In this document: piece by piece, positions 20,134 through 29,861 of the stretch
Layout: every line of letters begins with the position of its first letter
Numbering within the stretch: position 1 is the first letter of the stretch
Assembly: GCA_903918045.1 (NCBI GenBank)
Contig: CAIXCY010000016.1
Span: 1-64,000, forward strand
DNA length: 64,000 bases
Direction: 5' to 3'
Source of the DNA: an uncultured Bacteroidia bacterium
GTDB lineage: Bacteria; Bacteroidota; Bacteroidia; Bacteroidales; Prolixibacteraceae
The notes under the pieces: generated by a model
Told to the model about the DNA's origin: nothing
The model's input: the letters and a program-made list of their open reading frames with translations, nothing else
The model's database searches: none
Position numbers and translations under genes: made by a program

Positions 20134-23100
20134 TACTTATCGGTTTTAAATTGGGGACACAGCTCCTGGTATAAAATATCCTTACCTACGAAGGTTGTCC
20201 ACTCATTTTTTGTTAAATTACGGTTTACCTTTAGGCAGATCCTTGATGCCAGCAGATCGCTGTTTATCTCGGAAACCCGGATTGTCTTATCGTTACTGGC
20301 CGATATCAGACTATTTCCATCCGGAGTAAAGAGTGCCTCCATTACCCATGAATCGTGACCGGCAATTATAATCGGGTTTTGTTTTGGTTCATCCGGGTTC
20401 CATATCCGGATAGTATTGTCGTAACTTGTGCTTACAAATGTTTTGTTGTCGGGACTAAACCGGAGGGAAGTTATACCTGAACGATGATCCAGATATTCCA
20501 ATGGGTTTTTTGTTGGTTCGGAGAGGTTCCATAAATTGATCATCCCTGAATTGTATCCGGCAAGTAACAATCCGCCATCGGAATTAAGCGATATGGAGAG
20601 GATTTGTTTTTTCGTATTGAGCAAAACCGGTGTTTCGTTGAAATTTGAAACCTGAAACAGTTTGACAACACCCTTCTGATCAGCAAATGCGATTTTTTTT
20701 CCGTCACCCGAAATTGCCAGATCCTTTACCGGTGCCTCCATTTGAATTGAAAACAGGGGTAGGTTCAGCGCATTAAGATCCCACACTTTACAGAAACCGT
20801 CAGCTCCGATAGTGACTATTCTGTTTTGCGAGATAAAACCGATTTTGTTGATTATTCCTATGTGGGCAACCACGCTTCCGGGTAAACTCCCCACCTCTCC
20901 ATTATTCCAGAAGAGAATCGTCCCATCTGCAGTCCCCGCAACTACCCCCTTTTGATCGGCAGCAACAGCCCGTATACCGCTCCCCGCAAGACCGTTTGTG
21001 CTGAGTGAACCGGGTTTCTCATGGGGGGTATTTAATGACCACACGAATAAGTGACCGTCGTCACTCGCTGAGAAAAGTCGTTTCCCATCTTTGGATAATG
21101 CAACTCCCCTGACAGCATCTTTATGTCCGCGAAAAACCAATTTATCAACACCCGCATTTGAGAGGGCATTATAAATATCAGGATCATCCTTTCGTCCTCC
21201 ATTATCATGATTAAAATTAAAGGCATGGCCGGCCAGAAGAGCCGATAATACCGGATTTGTCCCGGCTACGCGTTGAGATTGAATGGCCATAGAACGTGCG
21301 ATAGCCAAAAGTCTTAACCGTTGTGTCTTAATTTCGGACCGAACGGCCTGATCTGCCGATTTTTCTGCCCTTCTGGCTGAGGTATCAGCCAATATTTTTG
21401 CTGCACGGGCAACAATTTCGCTTCGCTTTGCCCGCATTGCTGCCGAGTCGGCCAATACTTTGGCTGACTTAGCCGCCAGTTCACTTTTTTGGGCTGAATC
21501 CTGCTGTGCAACGGCAAATAGTCTCTGCTCCTCCGTGATTAGCTTTTGTTGTTCTGCAATTTTCTGTTGCTGTTCTGCAATCCGTTTCTGTGCAACGGCC
21601 TCTTTACGTTGTATCTCAGCCCTTTTATTTTCATTTTCCAGTTCAATCCCCTTTTCAATAATTATTTTACTGCTGGCATCAGCCTTTAATTTTGAGTCAA
21701 CAGATATTATCAAAAACAGAATTGAGATAATCGATGCTATACTTAGAAAAATAACGATTTTTCGGGAACGGCTTAACTCTCTTTTTTGGGCGTTCTCTTT
21801 TTTCCTGATTTCGAAATCAGACTCCTTCTTGCTGTAATCCAGAAAATCGATAGCCCGCTCAAAACCTGGATCATAACGTTCACCCCAGTACGGAGTCGGC
21901 TTATTCTTTTGCTTCCATTTAACCCCGATTTCCAACTCAGGATTGGTCCACAACCCCGATTTCCCCTGTTGGTATAATTCTGCAGACCTGGATAAACGAA
22001 GGTATAATTCTGCCGATTTAGTCTCTTCATCGACCCAATCCCGAAGTCTCTCCCACACCCGCATAATACTCTCATGAGAGATGTCTATTACAGTGTCAGA
22101 TTGGATCGGAACATCATGTGGCGGCATTAAAAATGTTCTTCCAGGCGCCCTGAACTGATCTATTATTTCAATCAGATCGCTCTCAGATGCATTGATCGTT
22201 TTAACGATATCCGAAAAAATGGTCGGTCTTCGGGTGCCTCTTTTCTCTGCACTAAGATCGGTAAGCGATTTAAATAAACGCTCCGTATTGACCTTTTGTT
22301 CCTCCCTATTGAGTTGACCAAAAATCTCCTCCGCATGGAGTGACAACGCTGAATTAATTGTTCCAACTGCCTCGTAATGAAGAATATCCAAAGGCTGATC
22401 TCCGATCCTGTTTATATTCCAGTAATCCCAGGCACGCATTAATGCATGCTGCATCACGGGTAGCTGATCTGTCTTATTTCCTAAATCAGCGATCAGACGT
22501 TCGACCAGTTTAATCGAAATATCATCTCCATTTACTTGAACCGGTTTTATAATTGCATCCTTGAGAGATTGAAGTGTCATCCGGGGAACCAGGAAATGAC
22601 CTTTGTTAATAGCCTCTGTTAATCCGGGTATTTCGGTACACGGGTCCAAAAAATCTGACCTCATTGTCAGAATAATAAAAATAGGGGCATTAAAATCCTT
22701 CTTACGGACTAAATCAAGGAACAGATTGATAAAAATAAATGTTTCCTCTTTATCGACTTCCGAATTGACCTTCTTCTGATATCTGAAGGTCTCCTCAAAC
22801 TGGTCAATAACAATAAGCCAGGGATCGCACCCCAGATCGTTATGTACTTTTAATAATGGATTATTATCAATGCGTAAGGACTTTTCAATATCTTTTGGTT
22901 GGATTAAAGCTGTCCCTTTAGTTTTCGCCTTTCGGTTAAAAGTCTGAGCGTATTCTGTTGCAAAGGAGAGGACCGGATTATCTCCGGGCTTAAAAACTGT
23001 AATATCCCAGTGGTTCTGATCGTGAATCTCACTCTTTCGGATAGCCGGGATAACCCCTGCCCTCATTAGCGAAGATTTACCGCTTCCGGAAGAGCCTATA

Positions 23101-23240
23101 ATAGCAAGGAAATGGGTGTCGCGAAGAACCGAAACAATATTTTCGATCTGACTCTCCCGTCCAAAAAACAGGTGACTCTCCTCCGTTTCAAAACTTCGGA
23201 TGCCGGGAAAAGGATTAAGGTGAGGTTTTAGTTGAGCCAT
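20133..23240 (-). CDS. nSTAND1-type NTPase, TM, coiled coil and C-terminal WD40 propeller
   Basis: 1035 aa; NPFPGIRSFETEESHLFFGRESQIENIVSVL, Walker A IGSSGSGKSSLMRAGVIPAI, Walker B WLIVIDQFEE; TM IVIFLSIASIISILFLIIS; Ala/Gln-rich coil; WD40 blades (FRGHKDAVRGVALSKDGKRLFSASDDGHLFVWSL and others). Confidence 0.92.
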   Translation of the reverse strand: MAQLKPHLNPFPGIRSFETEESHLFFGRESQIENIVSVLRDTHFLAIIGSSGSGKSSLMRAGVIPAIRKSEIHDQNHWDITVFKPGDNPVLSFATEYAQTFNRKAKTKGTALIQPKDIEKSLRIDNNPLLKVHNDLGCDPWLIVIDQFEETFRYQKKVNSEVDKEETFIFINLFLDLVRKKDFNAPIFIILTMRSDFLDPCTEIPGLTEAINKGHFLVPRMTLQSLKDAIIKPVQVNGDDISIKLVERLIADLGNKTDQLPVMQHALMRAWDYWNINRIGDQPLDILHYEAVGTINSALSLHAEEIFGQLNREEQKVNTERLFKSLTDLSAEKRGTRRPTIFSDIVKTINASESDLIEIIDQFRAPGRTFLMPPHDVPIQSDTVIDISHESIMRVWERLRDWVDEETKSAELYLRLSRSAELYQQGKSGLWTNPELEIGVKWKQKNKPTPYWGERYDPGFERAIDFLDYSKKESDFEIRKKENAQKRELSRSRKIVIFLSIASIISILFLIISVDSKLKADASSKIIIEKGIELENENKRAEIQRKEAVAQKRIAEQQQKIAEQQKLITEEQRLFAVAQQDSAQKSELAAKSAKVLADSAAMRAKRSEIVARAAKILADTSARRAEKSADQAVRSEIKTQRLRLLAIARSMAIQSQRVAGTNPVLSALLAGHAFNFNHDNGGRKDDPDIYNALSNAGVDKLVFRGHKDAVRGVALSKDGKRLFSASDDGHLFVWSLNTPHEKPGSLSTNGLAGSGIRAVAADQKGVVAGTADGTILFWNNGEVGSLPGSVVAHIGIINKIGFISQNRIVTIGADGFCKVWDLNALNLPLFSIQMEAPVKDLAISGDGKKIAFADQKGVVKLFQVSNFNETPVLLNTKKQILSISLNSDGGLLLAGYNSGMINLWNLSEPTKNPLEYLDHRSGITSLRFSPDNKTFVSTSYDNTIRIWNPDEPKQNPIIIAGHDSWVMEALFTPDGNSLISASNDKTIRVSEINSDLLASRICLKVNRNLTKNEWTTFVGKDILYQELCPQFKTDK

Positions 23241-23507
23241 TTTAATTTACTTATTCAAAAAAATTTCTTCCTGCCATGACATATAACAACTAAGTGGTTA
23301 TTTAGTTACGAAAAAAAAAATGTTTTTAACGAAACAATACACTTAGTCCACAAATTATCGGTTGCAAGGACTTAAATAACTGAATAAGAGGGTGAATACT
23401 AGTAAGGCAGCAAAGTGGTTCTGAGTTCGTCTTACTTTCAGATGCAATGGGATCGAATTATGGCTGAATAAACGGTAAATTAAAACCCTATTTATTCCTG
23501 GGGGAAT

Positions 23508-24686
23508 TCAGTTGCGGCCGTTAAACCGAATTGCCATTAAAGTTATATCATCGGATTGGGGCACTCCTGCCGAGAATTCGGAAACTGAAGCAAATGATTT
23601 TCGGACAACCTCTTCGATTGGACCTCCCATCTGCTCATGCAAATAGGTGACCAGCCGAACATCCCCATAAGGCTCCTCCTGATTATTAAAGGCTTCAGTC
23701 ACCCCATCTGTAAAAAGGAATAACAAATCCCCGGGATTTAATTTTACATTTTTTGATTGATATTCAACATCTTCAATACACCCCAAAATAGGACCTCCGG
23801 TCATTTCAACTAATTTCACATTATTTTCTGAAACGATGTACGGTGGATTATGGCCTGCATTAACGTATTCAATCTCGCCACTGGCTATATTTAGGATTCC
23901 GTAGAAAACGGTAACGAACATCAATGAATCATTGTCATTGCAAAGCAACCTGTTCACATAGTTCATGCATTCGTGCGTTGTTACACCCTTAATTCCGGTT
24001 GCCCTGATCAGTGTTCGACTAACAGCCATAAATATTGCAGCAGTTACCCCTTTGCCTGAAACGTCTCCGATCACAAAGCCGAGTCGTTGGTTATCGATCA
24101 TAAAGAAATCGAAGAAGTCACCTCCAACCTCCTTGGCCGCTATCATAGAGGCAAAAATGGAGAATTCAGGGAAGTCAGGGAATGGAGGAAATATTTTAGG
24201 AAGAATGGCCTGCTGAATCCCGCGCGCAGTTCGCAGATCCTGCTGTATTGCAATTAACTGATCGTGCTCCTGCGCACTATTCCACGCTAAGGCAATCTCA
24301 TCAACCGACTTATTGATTGTGATCTCAAGGTCATCAAAACTGATTGGCTTTGTGAGAAAATCAAAAGCACCCCGGTTCATCGCAGTCCGGATATTTTCCA
24401 TATCCCCATATGCCGAAACAACCACTGTCTTTAATAATGGATTTTTTAGCTCCTTCAACTTCAGCAGTAACGTCAACCCATCCATTTCAGGCATATTTAT
24501 GTCGGAAAGGATAAGTCTTATTTCAGGCTGTTCGATCAGCATTGAAAGCGCTTCCAAACCGTTGTGTGCAAATACAAAATTGTACAAACCATCTTTGATT
24601 TGCGTGCGAAACTTTTGCCTGATAAGTGACTCAAGGTCAACCTCATCATCCACAACCATAATCTTCATTTCCAACTTATCACCCAT
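23508..24686 (-). CDS. Response regulator receiver fused to SpoIIE/PP2C-type phosphatase (paralogue of 6915-8099)
   Basis: 392 aa; VVDDEVDLESLI, LILSDINMPEMDGL, VGGDFFDFF, GDVSGKGVTAAIFM, FTDGVTEAFN, QSDDITLMAI. Confidence 0.94.
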   Translation of the reverse strand: MGDKLEMKIMVVDDEVDLESLIRQKFRTQIKDGLYNFVFAHNGLEALSMLIEQPEIRLILSDINMPEMDGLTLLLKLKELKNPLLKTVVVSAYGDMENIRTAMNRGAFDFLTKPISFDDLEITINKSVDEIALAWNSAQEHDQLIAIQQDLRTARGIQQAILPKIFPPFPDFPEFSIFASMIAAKEVGGDFFDFFMIDNQRLGFVIGDVSGKGVTAAIFMAVSRTLIRATGIKGVTTHECMNYVNRLLCNDNDSLMFVTVFYGILNIASGEIEYVNAGHNPPYIVSENNVKLVEMTGGPILGCIEDVEYQSKNVKLNPGDLLFLFTDGVTEAFNNQEEPYGDVRLVTYLHEQMGGPIEEVVRKSFASVSEFSAGVPQSDDITLMAIRFNGRN

Positions 24687-24749
24687 AAATTCGGCAACTT
24701 AATTTTTATGATTTTCAATAATTGCCCCTTAATTTCATAATGGAGCGTA

Positions 24750-25079
24750 TTATCCCTTAATCGCTGCTTCCTTATGAGGGAATATCGTAAAAATGGAAGA
24801 AAATCCTGAAATATCGAAGATCTCTTTAATCCCCGGCTGAAGGCTGCACAGACTGAAATGTCCTTTGGAGGCCATCATTTTTTTCTGAACAACCAGGAAA
24901 ACCCTTAAACCTGAACTGCTGATATAATTAAGTGCTGTACAGTCAAGAACAATTCGTAAGGCTCCTTCTTCCAGGATACCCATCATTGTTTTTTCGAATT
25001 CACCCGCATTGGTCGTATCGACACGTCCCTCAACGCTCACTAATACATATTCTTCTGTTTTAAAAACTTCTACATTCAT
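24750..25079 (-). CDS. STAS-domain anti-sigma factor antagonist (RsbV/SpoIIAA-like)
   Basis: 109 aa; VEGRVDTTNAGEFE...IVLDCTALNYISSSGLRVFLVVQK. Confidence 0.92.
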   Translation of the reverse strand: MNVEVFKTEEYVLVSVEGRVDTTNAGEFEKTMMGILEEGALRIVLDCTALNYISSSGLRVFLVVQKKMMASKGHFSLCSLQPGIKEIFDISGFSSIFTIFPHKEAAIKG

Positions 25080-25492
25080 ACAATAATATTTTTTGTAAGT
25101 ATTAAAAAATTCTTGTTCTCCTTACGTTTATATTCAACCTTATCCATAATCTTCTTGATCAGGAAAATCCCCAATCCTCCGATCTGCCTGTCTTCAGTGG
25201 AAAGAGAGATATCCGGATCCTCTTTCAGGGTTGGGTCGTAAGCTATTCCATCATCAATAAATGTGATATACAGTTGGTCCAGATCATTTTTAAAATCAAT
25301 TTCAATGGTGTGCTCCAGTTGGTCGTCAAATCCATATAAAATGATGTTGGTCAGAGCCTCCTCAACAACAAGATTTAAAGAAAATACAAGTGGAACAGAG
25401 AGTTCCCACTCTTCGCCTAATTCGTCCAGGTAAGCCACTACCCGGTTCAGTTCTAACATCTGATTCTTAACCAATAGTGTTTTGCAATTCAT
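25076..25492 (-). CDS. RsbW/SpoIIAB-like HATPase (anti-sigma factor type serine kinase)
   Basis: 138 aa; N-box VVEEALTNIILYGF, G1 IDDGIAYDP, G2 GGLGIFLIKKIMD; overlaps the STAS gene by 4 nt. Confidence 0.9.
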   Translation of the reverse strand: MNCKTLLVKNQMLELNRVVAYLDELGEEWELSVPLVFSLNLVVEEALTNIILYGFDDQLEHTIEIDFKNDLDQLYITFIDDGIAYDPTLKEDPDISLSTEDRQIGGLGIFLIKKIMDKVEYKRKENKNFLILTKNIIV

Positions 25493-25762
25493 CCTTCAGG
25501 TTTTCAATGGCATATAAGATAAGTAACGACATCTAAAGTTGCAGTATCCGAGTATGATTGAAGTAACATTTATAATAGGCTGCAACCTTCTGACAAAATA
25601 GTTGATGAGATTAGTCATCAAAACACAATGCCGCAAGGTAGTTAAATTTAATTACGTCCAATAGTTATCATACAAAAATCCGCAACAAGGTACTTAAGAT
25701 CCTGTTTTTTATCACTTTACTCATCCTTCAGTAAAATTTTCACAGGCCAGATTAGGACCTGG

Positions 25763-26056
25763 TCATAACAGCAGATCACCCAGGCTAGTCATTTCAAAAA
25801 CATATTTAACATTTGGATCAGCATTTTCAATTTTAAGCGTAAATCCCTGTCTTTTGACCTCTTTCAATGCCATAAGTATCATCCTGATTCCGAGTGATCC
25901 CAGGAAACTAACTTCAGAAAAATCGAGTACGACAGGAGCCTCGAGGCCATTCAGACAGGCAAAAAATTTAACCTCATTATTGGAAACATAGTTACTGTCA
26001 AGTCGCCCGGAAAAGGCAATTTTAACTATGGATGTATCCGATTGAATAACTTTCAT
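25763..26056 (-). CDS. STAS-domain protein
   Basis: 97 aa; FSGRLDSNYVSNNE...VVLDFSEVSFLGSLGIRMILMALKEV. Confidence 0.85.
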   Translation of the reverse strand: MKVIQSDTSIVKIAFSGRLDSNYVSNNEVKFFACLNGLEAPVVLDFSEVSFLGSLGIRMILMALKEVKRQGFTLKIENADPNVKYVFEMTSLGDLLL

Positions 26057-26243
26057 ACGATTAAATATTTAATTAGAAACTTCAGTGATCTATATATCAA
26101 TATGAATATCAAGATATTACTACTACCCGAACCCTGGCGGCTGATTAATGTATAGCACTTTTCAAGGAATAAAGATAGGATTTTAAATTTAAGACAAGAT
26201 AATTAAGTAATTCGAATTATTTAGTAAATGCCGGGAAATAAAT

Positions 26244-26251
26244 TATATTTG
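26244..26251 (+). promoter_or_regulatory. Candidate Bacteroidota -7 element TATATTTG upstream of the ABC importer operon
   Basis: Matches TAnnTTTG 26 nt before ATG 26278; no clear -33 TTTG seen. Confidence 0.5.
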
Positions 26252-26277
26252 CCCGGACTCCCAATACTACACAACTT

Positions 26278-28590
26278 ATGAAGAAAAATTACCTCTCCTT
26301 TTTTTTCCTTTTCGCTATTTTGGCTTTCGCAGGATGTATTCGCGGCAAATCGGATAAACTAACGAAGGGGGCCTCAGGGAGCGATTCAAAAGCTGTTGAT
26401 ACTGATTCCAGACTCAAATTAAGCAAACTTGATGATCTTAATGATAAACGGATCGGTGTTTTGCTAGGTTCCATCCACGACACTTATGCAACAAAGAAGT
26501 TTCCCAATGCTAAAATCCTTCAATATCAGAATTTCTCAGATCTGGTCATTGCAGTGAATACTGAAAAGGTTGATGCCGCATTTTTCAGCATGAACTATCT
26601 TCCTGAAGTGATGGCAGCCAATCCACAAGTGGGTGTTTTAGTGGATAGTTTATGGTCTGTTGGAATTGGGGCAGGTTTCAACAAGGAGAATGGCAAACTC
26701 AGGGAGCAATTCAACACTTTTCTCAGCGGGATTAAATCAAACGGTATTTATTCAGATATGGTGACCCGATGGATGAAAAACCGGTCAACAGAAATGCCAG
26801 CGATCAAAACCCCTAAGACCAATGGGGAAATCAGAGTAGGTACAGTGAGCGATATGGGAGTGCCGTTTGCATTTATAAAGGATGGCAAATTAATGGGGTT
26901 CGATGTCGAGCTATCCACCCGTTTTGCAGCCTATCTGGGGAAGGAGATCGTATCGGTAGATATGCATTTTGGAAGCTTGCTTGCCGCGGTTTCAACAAAT
27001 AAAATCGATTATATTAACAGCTCGCTTGCGATAACTGAAGAACGAAAAAAACAGATAGACTTTTCCGATCCCTATTACCATTCGAATGTTTGCATTATCG
27101 CGAATAAAAAAAATCTGGCTTCCGAATCTTCGGGTAAAATGAAGACAGAAGCCGACCTGGCAGAGAAGCGGATCGGCATATTCGCCGGGACGGTGCATGA
27201 CGCATTTGTCTCACAAAAATATCCTAAGGCCAGGGTTTTCCAGTACAACAGCTCATCGGATATGATCTTATCACTCAAAACAGATAAAATTGATGCGGCA
27301 ATGTTCGATGTTATAACCGCCCGGATTTTAATGAAAGGGAATCCGGATCTTGGAGTGTTAACCGATAAAATCTTTGATATGCCATTGGGCATTGGTTTTA
27401 ACAAAAACAATCCTAAACTGCGAAATGAATTCAATATTTTCCTCAAAAAGATCCGGTCAAATGGGGTCTATGATGAAATTTTCAAGCGTTGGTTTGTTGG
27501 TGATGTCGAAAAGGCGGTTATGCCCACTTTTAATAATGTCGATTCACCAAAAAAACTTGCTGTTGCAGTGGCCGTTGAAGACCTTCCTTATGTCACGGTT
27601 ATAAATGGCGACTTTGTAGGATTCGACATTGAAATGATCAAACGATTTGCGGAGAGTCAAAAATACCATCTTGAAATTACGACCCTCGCCTTTCCATCCC
27701 TGGTGGCAGCGCTTGCATCTGGCAAAGCCGATATGATTGCTGACGGAATTGCCATCAGTGCAGAGCGTTCCAAACAAATTGATTTCTCTGACAGTTATGC
27801 AGAATTTAAAACTGCGGTGATTGCATCAAAGAAGAATTTAATTGGGAATGACGAGGAACCTGTTCACCCGGTCAAAATCTCACTCTTCAAGTCACTATCA
27901 AACAGCTTTTACAATAATATAATCCTGGAGAACAGGTATCTGATGATTCTTGATGGATTGAAAGTTACGATTCTCATCTCAATTCTCTCCGCACTCTTCG
28001 GAACACTTATTGGAGCCCTGATCTGTTTCATGCGCATGTCTAAAAGGAAATTTCTTTCGGTCGCCGCCCGTCTTTACATCTCCCTGATCCGGGGAACACC
28101 GGTGTTGGTACTTTTAATGATTATTTTTTATATTATTTTCGCTTCGGTTAATATCAATCCAATCCTTGTCGCAGTTATCGCTTTTGGCTTAAATTTCGGC
28201 GCCTATGTTTCCGAGATGTTCCGGTCATCGATTCAAAGTGTCGACAAAGGGCAATATGAAGCTGGTATTGCCTCCGGTTTTTCCGAAATTCAAACATTTA
28301 TCTATATCATTATGCCTCAGGCTATTCGCCAGGTTCTTCCTGTTTACAAAGGCGAATTTATTTCATTGCTGAAAATGACTTCGGTCGTCGGCTATATTGC
28401 TGTTCAGGATTTAACAAAGGCCAGCGACATTATCCGAAGCCGCACTTTTGATGCTTTTTTCCCGCTGATCATGGCAGCGGTACTTTATATAATCATTGCC
28501 GGATTGCTGACCTGGGGACTTAGTTATATTGAAACCACGGTCGATCCGAAAAGAAAACGGACAATTAAAAAATCGGAGATAAAGTTATGA
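26278..28590 (+). CDS. Polar-amino-acid-type ABC importer: four substrate-binding half-domains (lobe 2-1-2-1) fused to permease
   Basis: 770 aa lipoprotein-like start; SBP lobes ([20 protein letters not shown]...[27 protein letters not shown]) followed by permease with EAA-like loop [30 protein letters not shown]. Confidence 0.9.
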   Translation: MKKNYLSFFFLFAILAFAGCIRGKSDKLTKGASGSDSKAVDTDSRLKLSKLDDLNDKRIGVLLGSIHDTYATKKFPNAKILQYQNFSDLVIAVNTEKVDAAFFSMNYLPEVMAANPQVGVLVDSLWSVGIGAGFNKENGKLREQFNTFLSGIKSNGIYSDMVTRWMKNRSTEMPAIKTPKTNGEIRVGTVSDMGVPFAFIKDGKLMGFDVELSTRFAAYLGKEIVSVDMHFGSLLAAVSTNKIDYINSSLAITEERKKQIDFSDPYYHSNVCIIANKKNLASESSGKMKTEADLAEKRIGIFAGTVHDAFVSQKYPKARVFQYNSSSDMILSLKTDKIDAAMFDVITARILMKGNPDLGVLTDKIFDMPLGIGFNKNNPKLRNEFNIFLKKIRSNGVYDEIFKRWFVGDVEKAVMPTFNNVDSPKKLAVAVAVEDLPYVTVINGDFVGFDIEMIKRFAESQKYHLEITTLAFPSLVAALASGKADMIADGIAISAERSKQIDFSDSYAEFKTAVIASKKNLIGNDEEPVHPVKISLFKSLSNSFYNNIILENRYLMILDGLKVTILISILSALFGTLIGALICFMRMSKRKFLSVAARLYISLIRGTPVLVLLMIIFYIIFASVNINPILVAVIAFGLNFGAYVSEMFRSSIQSVDKGQYEAGIASGFSEIQTFIYIIMPQAIRQVLPVYKGEFISLLKMTSVVGYIAVQDLTKASDIIRSRTFDAFFPLIMAAVLYIIIAGLLTWGLSYIETTVDPKRKRTIKKSEIKL

Positions 28591-29666
28591 TCAGGGTAGA
28601 AGGTCTTTCGAAGCATTATGGCGAACTTGTTGTTCTGAAGGAGATAAATACAGTTATTCACAAAGGGGAAATTATTTCAATTATTGGTCCTTCTGGGACG
28701 GGTAAAAGCACTTTTCTCCGTTGTTTGAATCTTCTGGAGACTCCAACCGGGGGTGATATTTTTATCGACGATGTCCCGCTTTTCGATAAAAACACCAGTG
28801 TTCCAAAGGTTCGGCAGAAGATGGGAATGGTTTTTCAATCGTTCAACCTCTATGCCCACCTTTCGGTATTGGAAAATTTAACCATCGGTCCTATAAAACT
28901 GCTTGGAAAGAAAAAAGAGGAAGCAAATAAAAGAGCTGTTGAACTGCTGAATCTTGTGGGGCTTGCCGAAAAGGTTAACAGTTTTCCGGATGAGCTCTCC
29001 GGAGGCCAGAAACAACGCGTTGCAATTGCACGGTGTATGGCCATGGAACCTGAAATTTTACTCTTTGATGAGCCAACCTCCGCCCTTGATCCCACGATGG
29101 TAAGCGAAGTGCTCGCCGTCATCCGCCGTCTGGCACGCGAAGGGATAACGATGGTAATTGTCACTCATGAAATGGAATTTGCTGCCAATATCTCAAGCCG
29201 TGTTTTTTACATGGACGAAGGGCTGATCTATGAGGAGGGGTCACCTGAACAGATATTTGAAAATCCACAGCGGGAAAAGACCAAAACGTTCATCCACCGC
29301 ATCCGAAGTCTGGTCCGGCATATTTCGAGTAAGGCATACGATTTATATGCCATTCAGGGGGAGATGGAGATCTTTTGCGAAAAGCATATGCTGCCCAAAA
29401 AAGTGAGTGATGACATTATGCTGATCGTCGAAGAGGTCTTAACGCTGCAATCCGATTTTTCAGATATTGATCTTAGCCTCTCGTATCACGAAAAAGATGG
29501 AAGCATCGAATTCTTATGTGAAAGTACCGGTAACCTCACAAATTTGCTGGATGAGACTTCAATGGAGGATAATATCGGTATCCTGATTCTTAAAAGCCGT
29601 TGCAAGCATATTGATTACCGCTATGTGAATGGTCGGAATATCATTAACCTGACGGTAAAGCTATAG
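28587..29666 (+). CDS. Amino-acid ABC transporter ATPase with C-terminal degenerate RsbW/HATPase-like extension
   Basis: 359 aa; Walker [10 protein letters not shown], signature [14 protein letters not shown], Walker [15 protein letters not shown]-terminal about 115 aa [19 protein letters not shown]...[31 protein letters not shown] resembles the adjacent RsbW-like protein. Confidence 0.9.
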   Translation: MIRVEGLSKHYGELVVLKEINTVIHKGEIISIIGPSGTGKSTFLRCLNLLETPTGGDIFIDDVPLFDKNTSVPKVRQKMGMVFQSFNLYAHLSVLENLTIGPIKLLGKKKEEANKRAVELLNLVGLAEKVNSFPDELSGGQKQRVAIARCMAMEPEILLFDEPTSALDPTMVSEVLAVIRRLAREGITMVIVTHEMEFAANISSRVFYMDEGLIYEEGSPEQIFENPQREKTKTFIHRIRSLVRHISSKAYDLYAIQGEMEIFCEKHMLPKKVSDDIMLIVEEVLTLQSDFSDIDLSLSYHEKDGSIEFLCESTGNLTNLLDETSMEDNIGILILKSRCKHIDYRYVNGRNIINLTVKL

Positions 29667-29861
29667 TATTTGCCTCTATTTCGGGTTTAATCCTCTTAGA
29701 ACAAGGTTCAGAGATTGACAGCTATGACCGACGCCATAAAGTGTCATACCCCGACAGCACGAAAAATGTTGTTCTGATACCTTTCAATGGGTTAGAAACC
29801 TAGCGCATACAATTTACAAAATAAACCTGGCTTGTAAAAAAAACTCCCATCCAATTGAATT

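Noticed and set aside
21314-21837. ORFs across the Ala/Gln-rich coil of the STAND protein
   Set aside because: Low-complexity Cys/Ser-rich translation of a repetitive coding region.
20133-23240. Interpreting the nSTAND gene as a stand-alone anti-phage defence gene
   Set aside because: No nuclease, TIR, protease or other effector domain is fused or adjacent; TM plus WD40 and signalling neighbours favour a sensory role.
29667-29861. Open stretch reading [47 protein letters not shown] between convergent genes
   Set aside because: About 48 open codons in the spacer, no start codon or recognisable family; cannot distinguish remnant from chance.
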